64,000 nt of DNA, taken from Lactarius indigo (lineage: Eukaryota; Basidiomycota; Agaricomycetes; Russulales; Russulaceae). The stretch is taken from contig JAFKAC010000005.1 of NCBI GenBank assembly GCA_025766275.1, positions 2,418,001 through 2,482,000 on the forward strand, given 5' to 3'. Positions 24,786 through 36,698 of this stretch are shown here, piece after piece; within the stretch, counting starts at the first letter, position 1; each line of letters starts with the position of its first letter. A model generated the notes under the pieces. The model ran no database searches, was not told the DNA's origin, and saw only the letters and a program-made list of their open reading frames with translations. The position numbers and the translations under genes are program-made.

Positions 24786-25906
24786 ACATGATGAGCTAGA
24801 ATGGGTAAGGGGGCCGAGGGAGGGTCAAGCGGTGATGTCCTAGCTCATGGCGAGCTTTAATAGCACCGTGGATGTATTGAGTGAATAAGATTGGACGATT
24901 GCCCAGTCGACCAAAGGACAAGGACCAAAAGGGATCGCCGGCAGGAGAGCGACAAGCGAAGATGCCTATTCCGACGAGTCTCACAATGACGAGGTTCTTT
25001 CATGATCACGTTTGGGATGCTTTTAACGAGATGACCAAATAGATTGGTGATGCAGGCTTGTCTATGTTCGTGGCTTGTTGAACCGGGATAAAAACAGCCT
25101 CATGAATAGCCTGGCTATTCACTGTATCAATTCTGCTCAGGGACACCAAGCCTCAGCGGGAACACCTCGGGCATATTTCCGGCATGCCAAAATTAGTGGC
25201 GTTAGTGCAATAGGTGATAAATGAGATTGACAGGAGCTTCGAATGATGTCCTACCTAAGACCACCGTGACTGGGCGTAAGGTTACTGAATTGTACTCAAG
25301 CTACACCTTGGCCGCGGTTCCCCGATCCGGATGATATATAGGGTATAGGATTCACACGACCGTGACCGTGACGATTCTTGAAGCAATTGCAGAACTTCAG
25401 CTTCTCGCTGTGTTAACACTCTGTCCGACTCGGATATACCATACACAGAATAATCTCGTGCCTGGGCATGGTCGACGCATTATCCGTGAGGGCGGCACGA
25501 TCGTTTGCAAGTGAGAGAATAGAACAACAGATTGATGCGCGCACCACGGACGACGTGACGACGAATGCTGTAGAGACAGGCCCGACAATGACGCAGCACG
25601 TGGGTCCTTCCGTTGATATAGACTACACGTGGATATCGCGTGGATCCTCATACTGTATCGGTGTAGACGATGCAGCAAGCGGTTACACCCTTCATCTTAG
25701 CGTAAGTGTCCGCGGAAATGAGAATTAAAGCGTGGGGGTACCCCCTTCACCCTTACCATATTGTAGGCTAAGCTATACTGTATTATTCTTGCGTTGTGAA
25801 AGAGTCAAACAATCATTTACGAGCCCGAGCAGGAAAATCACAAGAAAACAAATAAGGAAAGAAAAAGGGAAGAAATAACAAATATGAAAAGTGCGGAGGA
25901 ACAGAG
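24786..25906. other. Inter-gene DNA of unit 3
   Basis: Bases 24.83-25.00 kb match 917-1110 and 35.4-35.5 kb. The stretch 25.1-25.75 kb matches 1.17-1.76 kb and 35.93-36.53 kb. No gene supported. Confidence 0.45.
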
Positions 25907-27790
25907 CTAGTATCATATCCCTTTCGTCCTGGTCGAACTCTGGAACTTCGATGTCTCTCTCCGTAGCTGTCCAACCCTCATTAATAAAAATAGAAAAAGA
26001 AAGAATCCGCGCGACGCACCTACTCGCGCGCTCCCGCTCGATCTCGCGCCTCTCCACCTCCTCCTGTGACAGCATCTCCCACCGAGTCTTAAATTCCTCA
26101 GCTTCCGCCCAGTCCCTCCACACGCTCCGCAAGATCCGCGGTCCCCGACCCTCCTTCGGCGTCCGGCCCCATCCGAGCCCGAGGCCAGTCTTGTCCTTCA
26201 TCACCCCGAGCGCGCTCTTGTCCTTCGACCCGTCCTCTGCGCTCGCCGCCTGCTCCATCGGGAACCCGCCAATGACGCCCCACTCGATCGCGTCCTTCTT
26301 ATGCTTCATCAGTTCCTCGTGTACCGCATGCGCGATCAGGGGTTCTGCCTCGCCCGCGAGTCAAAGATCGAGGCAAAGCTGGTGCGTGAACTCTTCTGGT
26401 GTGAGTCCAGAGCGTAAGTCCCACTCGATGTGGTCGAGCAGATGGTGGTTGTCCACCTGCACGTCGATCTGAAAGGCGATAGGTTAGGGCGGCGGATGAG
26501 AGGTGATTCGCAGGGGGACGCACGCTAAGAATGACACGACATTCTGGGATCTCATCTCTGTTCTCACCTCCCCCGTCCACTGCGAGCTCCATACTACCCA
26601 CGCCGTCCTGGTCATCCAACTGGGCGCGAATCTGCGCCGCGACGGTGTCCGCCCACGGCGCCGGCGGCAGATCGAGATCGGCGCAGAAGGTGCGCGCGAA
26701 TTGCTCTGGCGTGACGAGCGACTCGTGTAAATTCCACACGAAGCAATCGCGGATGCGATGGGCGTCCGTCTCGAACTCGACGCAAATCGGTACGAGCACG
26801 ATGGACCGCTGAGCCTGTTCCGCGAGCTTCTCCGAGCTACGGACGCAACGTGATGAGAGTGAGCAGCAAGAACGAGCGACAACAGACGAACTCACAAGTC
26901 TACGCGCTTCGTCAGTGAGAAGGGCTTTGCTATTACGAACCGGGGGGAGGAATCCAGCCCAGATAGCTCTGGTCCAGCTCGGTCCGGGACGCACCCGCGG
27001 GAGTCCCACCGACCGCATACGCTATAGCACCATTGGCGACGCGAACCGCACGAATGGCCGTGCGCGTCCCACCGCTTGTGACGAAATCTGACCCGCCGGA
27101 GTCGACCTCCCTCGCATCGGGGATGTCATCTCCCGAGCCGGGATCACCGTAGCTCACAATGCCGCCCCGTCTTGGGCGCATCGAGGTCAACATTGCTGTC
27201 GATGCTGCAGTAACGGTTGTCGAGCCGGAGAGAACGGGCCGCGGGAGGAGCATGCGCCAGCTTGCAAGCGCGAAGCGTAGGTCGATTGTAGAGCTTGAGT
27301 TGTTAGGAGCGGGGCGCGCGGTCTAGCGCTGCGTGGGTCGATCGGCAAAGCGGTCTGCGGCGCGGCTATGGTGGGTGGTGGTGATGGTGGCTGATACGCG
27401 AGGGGTTGAGTGTGTGATACAGTGACGGGAGTGGGGGCGACGGATGTAGCTACGGGTGTGGGCACAAGATTGCTGCTTTTTGCTAGGTAGCTGCGGAGGG
27501 GTCGAAGAAGTCGACCAATTTACGACATCTTTCTGGTAAGCTACATGAAAGGCGCGGTTATAAACAGAAGACGGGCGAAAAAAAGTGTGAAAAGAGTGCG
27601 CTCACCAGCGGTGCATCGCGGCGTTGGAGTAACATAAGCCTGACACTGAGCGCTTGGCAGGATGAGAAAGCTGGTTAATGGTCTGCGTCAACTGGCTATC
27701 CGACATCGTGCCAAACTAGAGTACGGTATTGAATGTTGGTTGCAGTGAGCCAGGAACAGGAGCCGAGTGCTAATTCGAGTCACCGGCCAT
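25907..27790 (-). pseudogene. SNF5/SFH1 family pseudogene, array copy 3
   Basis: Full-length match to the intact SFH1, start equivalent at 27790. It carries the same exon 1 TAG after TFNTVL as copy 1, the same 1-bp deletion in the proline-rich exon as copies 1 and 2 (about 27.25 kb), and a private nonsense codon: TGA (complement of 26361-26363) replaces the residue after QLCLDL in the second SNF5 repeat. The remaining SNF5 repeat sequence is well conserved, so decay is recent relative to duplication. Confidence 0.9.
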
Positions 27791-28329
27791 GGCTTTTCTG
27801 CTGACATAGTCGGCGTAAGATTCGGAAAGAGAGCGTTGGAGAACAGAAAGTCGACAATAGAGCCTTCGACACGCACATACATGGGGGCGGGTCATGGGGA
27901 ACTTAGAAACGTCTCGGAGGTGATAGAGGTGGTCTAACCTGAGGTGAGAAGGACGGTGCAAAGGACGACTCGGCTCTGCTTCGCCTAGCCCGTTTGCTCG
28001 TTGTTAATACGGTAGGTTCTGTTCGGTACAGTATTGCCAATGATTGGATAGGTGCTGTTTGAGTTGAGTCCCACTGGCAACGAGGGTGGATTATATAATC
28101 ACTCCAATTCTTTTCAGTACCGAACTCCGTCTTGAACGGAGCCGAACCATGTCTCCGTCGCGTCCTCTCGTGCGTGTCCATCACACCTGTTGATCTTACT
28201 TACTCACCGGACACCCATCAAATTACATTGAACCTACTTCGATCCCTCTGGTCAGTCAGATGAGGCACCCACTGGCGTGCTCCCCTTGGGTCCGTCCGAC
28301 CCCTACTCTGACCTTGACTCTGACTGCAG
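27791..28329. promoter_or_regulatory. Former SFH1/H2A.Z divergent promoter, unit 3
   Basis: Equivalent to 3824-4372 with TATA-like gattatataatcactcc at about 28088. An ATG at 28149 (accatgtctccg) may be the old H2A.Z start; unit 1 has ttg there. Confidence 0.45.
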
Positions 28330-28840
28330 TTCGGCACCGCCCTTAGCGAAGACCAAAGTCTTCCAGACCCGTGGCGCGAAAGCTGGCCACCAGGTCTATT
28401 CCCTTTTCGCCTTCACCTTCCTCTCGCGCGCTCTGCTACAGCAGCCTATCGTCGACGTTTCGCGGTCATAGTGGTCCTAGTCTCCCTTTCGTCACATCTA
28501 CAGATACAAGAAACAACACACGACGTAGAACAAAGTTCACACCAGCGTGAAGGCGGTTGTTAACGCCTCAGCGCCCCAGCGATACTTGGATGCCTTACAG
28601 CCGAGGTCTCGGGACCAACAGGTGCGTCGCGTGCTCTCCGATCTGTAGTTCACTCTTCCATCTACTCGTTCATCTTGAGATAAAGACAGCGTATCGAGAT
28701 ATTTCTACGTCAAGCCTATAATGCCACGGTATCTACGAGTGGTTGTCTAGGGATACGAGGAACTCGACGCGCTCGTGCGAGCGACGATCGCCGATGGTGG
28801 CAAAGTGGTGGCGTCCGGTCATTCGTTTACAGGAGCCTGA
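28330..28840 (+). pseudogene. Histone H2A.Z-like pseudogene, unit 3
   Basis: Same blocks as in unit 1: AKTKVFQTRGAKAG, a second block that has lost the TQN codons to substitution but keeps the reading of KVHTSVKA, and the last block with TAG before GYEELDALVRATIADGG, ending in TGA 28838-28840. Dead by the shared stop and frame break. Confidence 0.8.
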
Positions 28841-29627
28841 CTACTTGCGAGGTTCAGAACCTGGGAGTGGCACCGGCGTTATGTGCGCAATTGTGATTTG
28901 CACCGATGCCAAAACTCTGGAACAGGTTATTGAGATGACACCATTGTAGATCTTGTTTTGTTTTTGTTTTTTTGTCTTATCCTCGGCTTATAGACTCGTC
29001 GCATTTACTCTTCTGCACAGAATCATGTAACGAAGCGCTGAAGTTTGGCCATCGGCCCCACCGATATCACACCACACCAATGATATAAACTTACAATAAG
29101 CGTGGGTTAGGGACGTTATTGTGCGGGTTGTTCATCGTCAGGCAGGTCAGACCTCTTTATGTGCGCGAACTCCCCTACACCTCGTGGGACCAGAAATTGA
29201 TATTATCGCGTTGCGAAATAGCGGTACGGTGAACACGCCGAGCTTTCAAAAGTTTAAGTCATTTTCCGCAGCGCCTGTACGGTTCTTGTGCTACTGCTAC
29301 CGTGGATGTCCCGCCCTCATTAAATGGTGATATATGTCAAGTAAAATTCCCGAAGACAGCTTCCATGAATCACAGTCACTCTCTGATTGTTGTGCCTCAC
29401 GGCGTGGTCTCAACTCTGACAATAAAGTGGGATGAATATGCATCGTACACAAATTGATGACACGGGGACAGTTAGATACCGTACTACAGGAATTCGGAAG
29501 GACCGCACGTATTCTACACACGATGTCATACATAATCATGGGATCTACGGTAGTAGTAAGAGTCAGTGTACAGTAAATGAGCAAGGCAATCCTCACTTAC
29601 ACGCGTCGACAAAGTCCAACATAGATA
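28841..29627. other. Interval between H2A.Z pseudogene and NLR 3' end, unit 3
   Basis: Counterpart of 4874-5651, about 90% alike by eye. No gene called. Confidence 0.45.
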
Positions 29628-32600
29628 TTATACCCGCCTCGTTTGTCCGTCCTGCAGCGTGCTGGGAGAGTGCTGGGAGAGCAATCGTACGACTTTCCCT
29701 TTTCCGGCGCTACGGGCTACATCCAGTGCAGTTTTTCCGCCAAGGTTGCGCATCTGCATATCCGCACCATAGTTGAGCAGAAGCTGTACACTTTCTAACC
29801 TTCCACGACGTGCTGCTCGATGTAATGGGGTCGATCTTATGTTGTTGCGGGAATTGACCTTCGCGCCGTGCTCGAGTAGTACCCGACAAACCCTGGGGTC
29901 ACCGTAGTACATCGCCACATGCAGTGCAGTATCTCCATCCTTGGCGTGCGCGTGCAGATCCGCATCATGGTCCAGCAATAACCGCAAAATGTCAGTGTTA
30001 CTATGTAATGCCATCGACGCATTGAGAAGTGGGGTACTTCCATAGTGGTTCCGGGAATCGACCTTCGCACCACGCTCGAGTAGGATCCGACAAATTTGGA
30101 GGTCACCTCCGGACGCTGCCAAATGCAGTGGAGTATTTCTTCTCTTGCCGCGCACGTGCACATCCGCATTGTGGTCTAGCAAAAACCGCGCAACGCCAAA
30201 GTTGCGCTCCTGTAACGCAAGGAGAAGTGGTGTATATCCATTATGATCCCGGGAATTGACCTCTGCATTGCGCTCGAGTAGTATCCGACAAGCCACGAGT
30301 CGACCGCGGGATGCCGCCAAGTGCAGTGGGGTATTTCCTCTCTTGTCGCGCACATGCTCGTCCGCATTGTGGTCCAGCAATAACCGCAAAACGTCAGGGT
30401 TTCCACTCCCCGATGCTCTGAGAAATGGGGTAGATAGTTCTTCATCCCGGGAATTGACCTCCGCGCCGCGCTCAAGTAATACCCGACAAACCTCGAGGTG
30501 ACCCTTGGATGCTGCCAAATGCAGTGGAGTATTTCCTCTCTTGTCGCGCACATGCACATCCGCATTGTGGTCTAGCAATAACCGCAAGACGTCAGGTTCG
30601 CTATGCTTCATTGCAAGGAGAAGGGGGCTGGATCCATCGTGATCCCGGGAATTGACCTCCGCACCGCGCCCGAGCAATATCTGACAAACCTCAAGATTAC
30701 CGTGAGATGCGGCCAAATGCAGTGGAGTGTTTCCGTTCTTATCGTGCACGTGATCGTCTGCATTGTTGTCTAGTAATAACCGCAAGACAACAGGGTTTCC
30801 ACTCCTTGAAGCGTCGAGAAATGGGGTAGATCGATCATGGTCCCGAGCATTGACCGCTGCATTACGCTCGAGTAGTACCCGACAAGCCTCGAGATGACCA
30901 AAGGCCGCTGCGAAATGTAGTGGAGTTTTTCCCCGCTTGTCGGGCACGCGTACGTCCGCATTGTGGTCCAGCAATAACCGCAAAACTCCCAAGTCAGGGT
31001 TTTTCCTCTCCAGTACTCTATGTAAAGGGGTATTCCCAGAGTGATCCCGAGAATTGACCTTTGCATCGCGCTCGAGTAGTATCCGACAGACTTCAGGGTG
31101 ACCAAAGGCCGCTGCATAATGCAGCGGAGTCTTGCCGCTTTTATCCTGGGAGTTCGTGTGTGCGCCGCTGTCCAGCAGCCACTTCCCTATCTCATGATGC
31201 CCCTCTTGCGAGGCAATATGCAGCGGGGTCCACTTGCTTCCAAAGCTTGAATTGATATGTAGTCGAGTCCATGTGAGCGCAGTGCCCGAATTTATGTCGG
31301 CGCCACACTCGAATAGCAACCGAGCAACTTTGATATGCCCCCCGAACACCGACGCATGCAATGGAGTACCGCGTGAACCAGCCCAAGATTTTACTTGCTG
31401 CGGGTGCTTGATTATCAGGCGCTCCACTACACCACGGAATCCCCTCCTTGCGGCGAAATATAAGGGGGCTGCTGAATGTAGTCCGCCTCCTCGCTTCGCA
31501 AGCATGAGATCCGACAAGAGGCCATCGTACCGGGATTTTGATCGGACCCATGCTAAAAAATGAGGCTTGTCCGCATCGAAGAAATCGTCCATTGCGTCTT
31601 TTATCTCCGATTCCACATTTCCGATCTCCGCATGTCGATACCAATATTCCGCCGCATATTCACAAAAAGGAATCCTCATGACATCCTCGATACTGTCTTC
31701 GTCGGTAGGGTCATACTGGGAACCCAGGCGGAATAACACGCCGAGACAAGCCTGGGTAAGGATCACGTGGGAAGGTTCGATGGGAATATAAAACTGGGAC
31801 ATTTCTTCCGCGCAACTCTTGAGCCGATCCGATGTCAAGAATTCTTTCACGGAAAAATGCGAGAACTGAACAATCCGGGAGCCATTGTCGATGATTACGG
31901 AAACCAAACTGGAACACGCCGACAGCACCGCTTCTTGGTCTTCCCACCGCCAACCCGCGATCAATTTCGGGATCCCTCCTGTGCTCAAGTCGAACGCGAG
32001 CACTTCTGCGAGTTCCTCAACACGGAGTGGACGATGGGCTACTGTGAGACATTGCAAAAGTCGATACGCGAGGTCCCAGTTCACGTGATTGATCTCCTTG
32101 AGGATACGCATGTATGTCTCGTCCAGTGATTTGGGCAGTTTCGCGAGGACCTGACGCAGATTGGCAGGGAAACAGTGCCGCAAGACCTCCAATTGACAAA
32201 AGACCCATCGGAACCTGTGTGAGCGCATGAGATAACGGTATGATTATGTCGAATCGAAGACACCCTTACATTCCGTCTGCTCTCTTTGTGAGAGTCTCGA
32301 TGACCGCAGCCCTGTCGTCGTCTCGCCATTTCTTCATCCTTTCATCCGTGCAAACAATATAGGTAACATAGTTGTTGATGTCTCGCCTTTGTCCGCTTGA
32401 GTCGTGAATGGATAGTTGTTGAGTTGCCGCAGTCACGAGCTTGTTGCGAATATCGAACTCTGGGCGACTCGTGACGCAGAGGCGCAGGTTAGGACGGCGA
32501 AGATCGACAAGCTCTTTCACCAGGTTCAAGACCATTTCACGTGCAGTCGGGATTCCCGAATCGTTGGGACACTCATCGAGAGCGTCCATGACAAGATATA

Positions 32601-34237
32601 TTGGCACTTGTTCCACCCTCTTGAGCATATTCTTGAGGCACTCTGCAAGCGAGTCGACACTTGGTTGTTCCGATCCCTTTTTGTGCATGGTGTACAAGGA
32701 GAAAAGAGCGCCCAAAAACATATCCGATTGATAGGAGAGTTGGCAAAGGAGGGATGATAATAAAGCGCGGGAGTCCTGTTTTTCTTTGTTCTTGAAATCG
32801 AAGTAAAAATACGCTAATAGAGCCGACCCGGAATCGGACATGGATTTGATGTCCCGGATGATCACGGAGCTTGTCGATCATATGAGTTCGATTAGGACGC
32901 AACTCGGCGGGGGTCAACACACCTGAGAATACTCTTCCCGGAGCCAGCTATCGAATTAGGGGTCGTTAGCGGCAATTAAAACTCAGATGGTGATGGGATA
33001 CGTACGTCTTCCGTGAATCCATAACAAGGAACCAGAGGTTTTCCAAACCGCAAGGGTGTTCCCTTCGATGCACCAGGACGCGGTACCCTCGTGATGAAGA
33101 CCGGATGCAGAGTTGTAATTGACAGATGGATCGGGGGGAGCAATCCAGGTTCGAAGGTCCCTGCGTACCTCATTCCCTGTAAGAGATGTCAAGCTTCCGT
33201 GGTCGTTGGTGATGAGGCTAGAAGATCACGAACTATTTAGGTCGCTGACTAGATCGACCAGTTGTTGAATCGTCATCTCGGTCTCCTTTACACCTGATCA
33301 AGTAAAGGGCTAAGGACAGATTCGGTGACTGGCTAATGGAGGTATGACTGACCTTGAATGACGGAGCCGACCTTGTGGTCGACGCCCTGTACATTGCCAT
33401 CGATGATCTGCACCTTGTCGTCGATACCGTGAGCGATTGCCAGAGTTTCCGCTGCTGCCATCAGAGCCTCGGCTTGCGTCAATTTTTCTAGACGCCGAAG
33501 CGCGTCCTCCACGTCCTTCCTTCCAACCAGCTTCTTCAGGTACTTCTCTGCACAAACGTCGACATTGGGAGATATATCAACACAGAAGAACATACTCATG
33601 GTTCCGCGCCCGATCTCCTTCGTCACGATCCCAAGGATCCACAGAACCTCGACCATGATCTTTACGATCACGTCCATCATAGCTGCGGTCGGCCGGACTT
33701 CTATATGTTTTTCAAGACGCTTAAAAAACTCGTCCATGCGGCCAAACAGCTCTATGAGAGCATCTTGGCTGGCGCGGACATCCTTGACGGCCTAAGCGAC
33801 GCATTTGTCACGAGAGCTGTGCCAGGTCAAGAAAGATGCTCACTTGGAGGAGGACTCCAATTCCCGCGAAGATCGCATTCGAAGGTGGGTATACCTATCA
33901 ATTGAATACGTCAGATAGGAGACCCCACGCGGCTTAACTCTAGAATTACCAGTCCGACTGCGTTTCCTAGGGTCGCGGAGAATGCGAACAAGACGTTGAC
34001 GGTTGGATCGAGCCAGTTTGTCAACTTTCTGTTTGCACTTTGAGATTCATCAACGGCCTGGAGTTGGGCTCGGAGCAGGTCGAGAACGGCAGCGGGAGAG
34101 TCGCAGGACGTCAGCTGGGTGGCTAGGGGATGGGCGGTAATATCGTTTTTTGTTTGCTTTTTGTATGCCTCCAAGGCAGCTGTAAAGATTGCCTCGAAAT
34201 TTGTGTTAGAAGTGGAAGAAGACGGAAGTTGAGACAT
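29628..34237 (-). CDS. NLR-type STAND receptor: Goodbye domain, NACHT, 18 ankyrin repeats (array copy 3)
   Basis: Nine exons as in copy 1; first exon 33950-34237, linker exon 33353-33547, main NACHT exon about 32270-32869, ankyrin exon 29628-32214, predicted 1,397 residues. The Goodbye domain is nearly identical to copy 1 (ANRKLTNWLDPTVNVLFAFS). P-loop GSGKS lies near 32.95 kb and Walker B is IYLVMDALDE. It has 18 ankyrin repeats, two fewer than copy 1, the difference lying at repeats 5-8 of copy 1 where one two-repeat module is missing. All exons are open. Its promoter leader is close to those of copy 1 and of the partial gene at the left edge. Confidence 0.9.
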
Positions 34238-35154
34238 AGAGAAAGTTGAAGTAGAGTGATAGAACGCTTAGAGAGATAACAATCGCAAGTGGGCAGGGGG
34301 CACTGATGCACACCAGGACTGCAGGTACGCCTCGTGTGGTAGTGCCGTAACATTCCTAGGACACAGCCACCGTATAGACGCGCACACACAACACTGACAC
34401 AGGCAAGACGTGACACCTGGATTCGTCCATCGCTCCCAGGACCCAGACGGGTCTTTCAAGTTACAAACCATGTGCTCACTGAACCGGAACAACGTTTCGC
34501 AAGGCTTCTTGATTACCAAGTGTAGGATTGCAGTTGACACTAGCCGGCGAAGTTCGAGGTCGTGGAACTGCGGCGCTTGTCCTCACGTGCAAGTAGCTTA
34601 TGAAGCAATTTAAATTATTCCTAAACAAAAAAGGACAGAGGGCGCTCATCTCGGGCACATCTCCCCCAGGAATACCCCCCACTCAGATGTATTTCTACGC
34701 CAAGTACTTTAGGCACTCGATACTCACGATAGCGATGTTGACCTGATGGCAATGTTCGTCGCAGAAAATATTACAAATAAAATAAATGCGCAAAATCGGA
34801 AGAGGATAGTCCGGAGAGAAACATCACGTGCTGCTGGACTTGTGCGACTGAGAGCAGGATGCAAGGTAGGATGTGAATGTGATGGCGATAGTCGCCAATG
34901 TATTTTGCGAGATCTGAGAAGCGGGAACTAAGTCACGAGTCCGAGTTACAGTGGTGGTTGGAGGCTAGCGGTGAGAAAGGGTAAGCAACATACTGTAGCG
35001 GTGTGCATCTGTCTCTCAACGCGTCCATGGCATACCCACCCGCTGGCAGTGGAAAGTTGCATATTTTCATGGATGTATTAGAAGATGTTATAACATATTT
35101 ATGCTCAACACATACAGCTCACTAATACAGCAAATTTAGATTTTTGGCACAGTC
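34238..35154. other. NLR leader DNA of unit 4
   Basis: Promoter side of NLR copy 3, matching the window's first 700 bases with few differences to about 34.93 kb. No gene seen. Confidence 0.45.
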
Positions 35155-35370
35155 TCATGCCAATCCGGTAGAAGTCGAAACTACACGCAGGAGGTCAGCA
35201 ATACATGGGCAGTTAAAACAAAAGATACTCACGGCGGCAGTACAAGCAGCGTAGCCATACTCACAAAAAGCACGGTCGCGCCGACAATGCCCAACCCGTG
35301 ATATACTTGATCGGTGAACAACGTGGCACCAAATATCGACTGCATCATTGCGCCATTGCCACCATGGAAG
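35155..35370 (-). pseudogene. C-terminal fragment of an MFS drug:H+ antiporter gene
   Basis: The minus frame reads NGAMMQSIFGATLFTDQVYH then GLGIVGATVLFVSMATLL, which matches the last two helices of fungal DHA1-type transporters (N-A-M-x-S-I-F-G-A). It is complementary to the unit 3 fragment, which stops at NSAMRS, the same point. No start and no upstream helices. Confidence 0.7.
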
Positions 35371-36698
35371 AGGGCTCCATCGACAAAAGCAAAGTGAGAA
35401 AGGGAGAAGTACCAGCTCACGGCGAGCTTTATCAGACTGTGGACGTATCGAGTGAATAAGATTGAAGATCGTCCGATTGGCCAAAGGCCAAGGATCAAAA
35501 GAAATCACCGGCGGGAGAACGACAGCCCACTCCGGCGAGTCTCAGAGACGACGTTTAAGACGAGAAAACCGAATAAATTGGTGACCAGCCTGTCTAGGTT
35601 CGTGGCTTGTTAAACCGGTATCAAAATAGCCTCAGGAGTGTTGGAATGTTCAGCCACACACGACGCACCAGCGTCGGACAGTCTCGGGCCGGCTGGACCG
35701 GCAACACATGAACGCGTTAGGTCGAGCTCAGTTGATTGACCGCGGACTCAAAACTTACTCGTTAAAACAACTTTCCCTTACACAAATACTTCGCAGCTCA
35801 CGTAGTACAACCTCAGCCTTTTCTCCCAAACAGCTGAGGTTAGTAGTTTACTCTATTCCGTCTTATGGTACTTTTACTTACTGTGTACTTAGTCGCGCAT
35901 TCTCGCGCTCCTACAAGGAGTAACCATTTACTGTATCAATTCTGCCCGTCCTGGGGCACACCTCGGCGGGAACAACCTCGGGCTTATTTCCGGCATGCCA
36001 AATTAGTGGCGTTGGTGCAATGGATGATAAATGAGATTGACAGGGGATTGACAGGCGCTTCGAATGATGTCCTACCTAAGACCACTGGGCGTAAGACGGT
36101 GCTGTCAGGGTTACTGAATTGTACTCCACGTTGTCACCAATCCGGATGATATAGGGTTATAGGATGATTCACACGACCGTAACCATTACGGTTTTTGAAG
36201 CAATTGCAGAACTTCAGCCCTGTTAACACTCCATCCGATATACCATACGCGGAATAATCTCGCGCCTGGGCATGGTCGGCGCATTTGTCGGCGTAGACGG
36301 CAGATCGTTCGCAAGTGAGAGTGTAGAATAACAAATTGATGCGCCCACCTTGGACGACGCGACGGAGGCCGTGGGGACAGGCCCGACAATGAAGCAGCGC
36401 GTGGGTCCTTCCGTTGATACGGACTACGATACGTAGATCCTCGTATTGCAAGTGTAGACGATGCAGCAGGCGGTTGCACGCTCCATCCTAAGCGTAAGTG
36501 TCCGCGGAACTGAGAATTAAAGCGTGGGGGTACCCCCTTCACCCTTACCATATTGTAGGCTGAGCTATACTGTATTATTCTCGCGTTGTGAAAGAGTCAA
36601 ACAATAATTTATGAGCCCGAGCCGGAAAATCACAAGAAAAAAAAATAAGGAAAAAGAAAAAAAGAAAGAACAAATATGAAAAGTGTGGAGGAACAGAG
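35371..36698. other. Inter-gene DNA of unit 4
   Basis: Matches stretches of units 1 and 3. Bases 35.53-35.93 kb seem unique to this unit. No gene supported. Confidence 0.45.

Larger units (their letters stand above)
23928..34216. repeat. Tandem array unit 3 (10,289 bp)
   Basis: Same order as unit 1, with an MFS transporter fragment near its start that units 1 and 2 lack. Confidence 0.9.
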
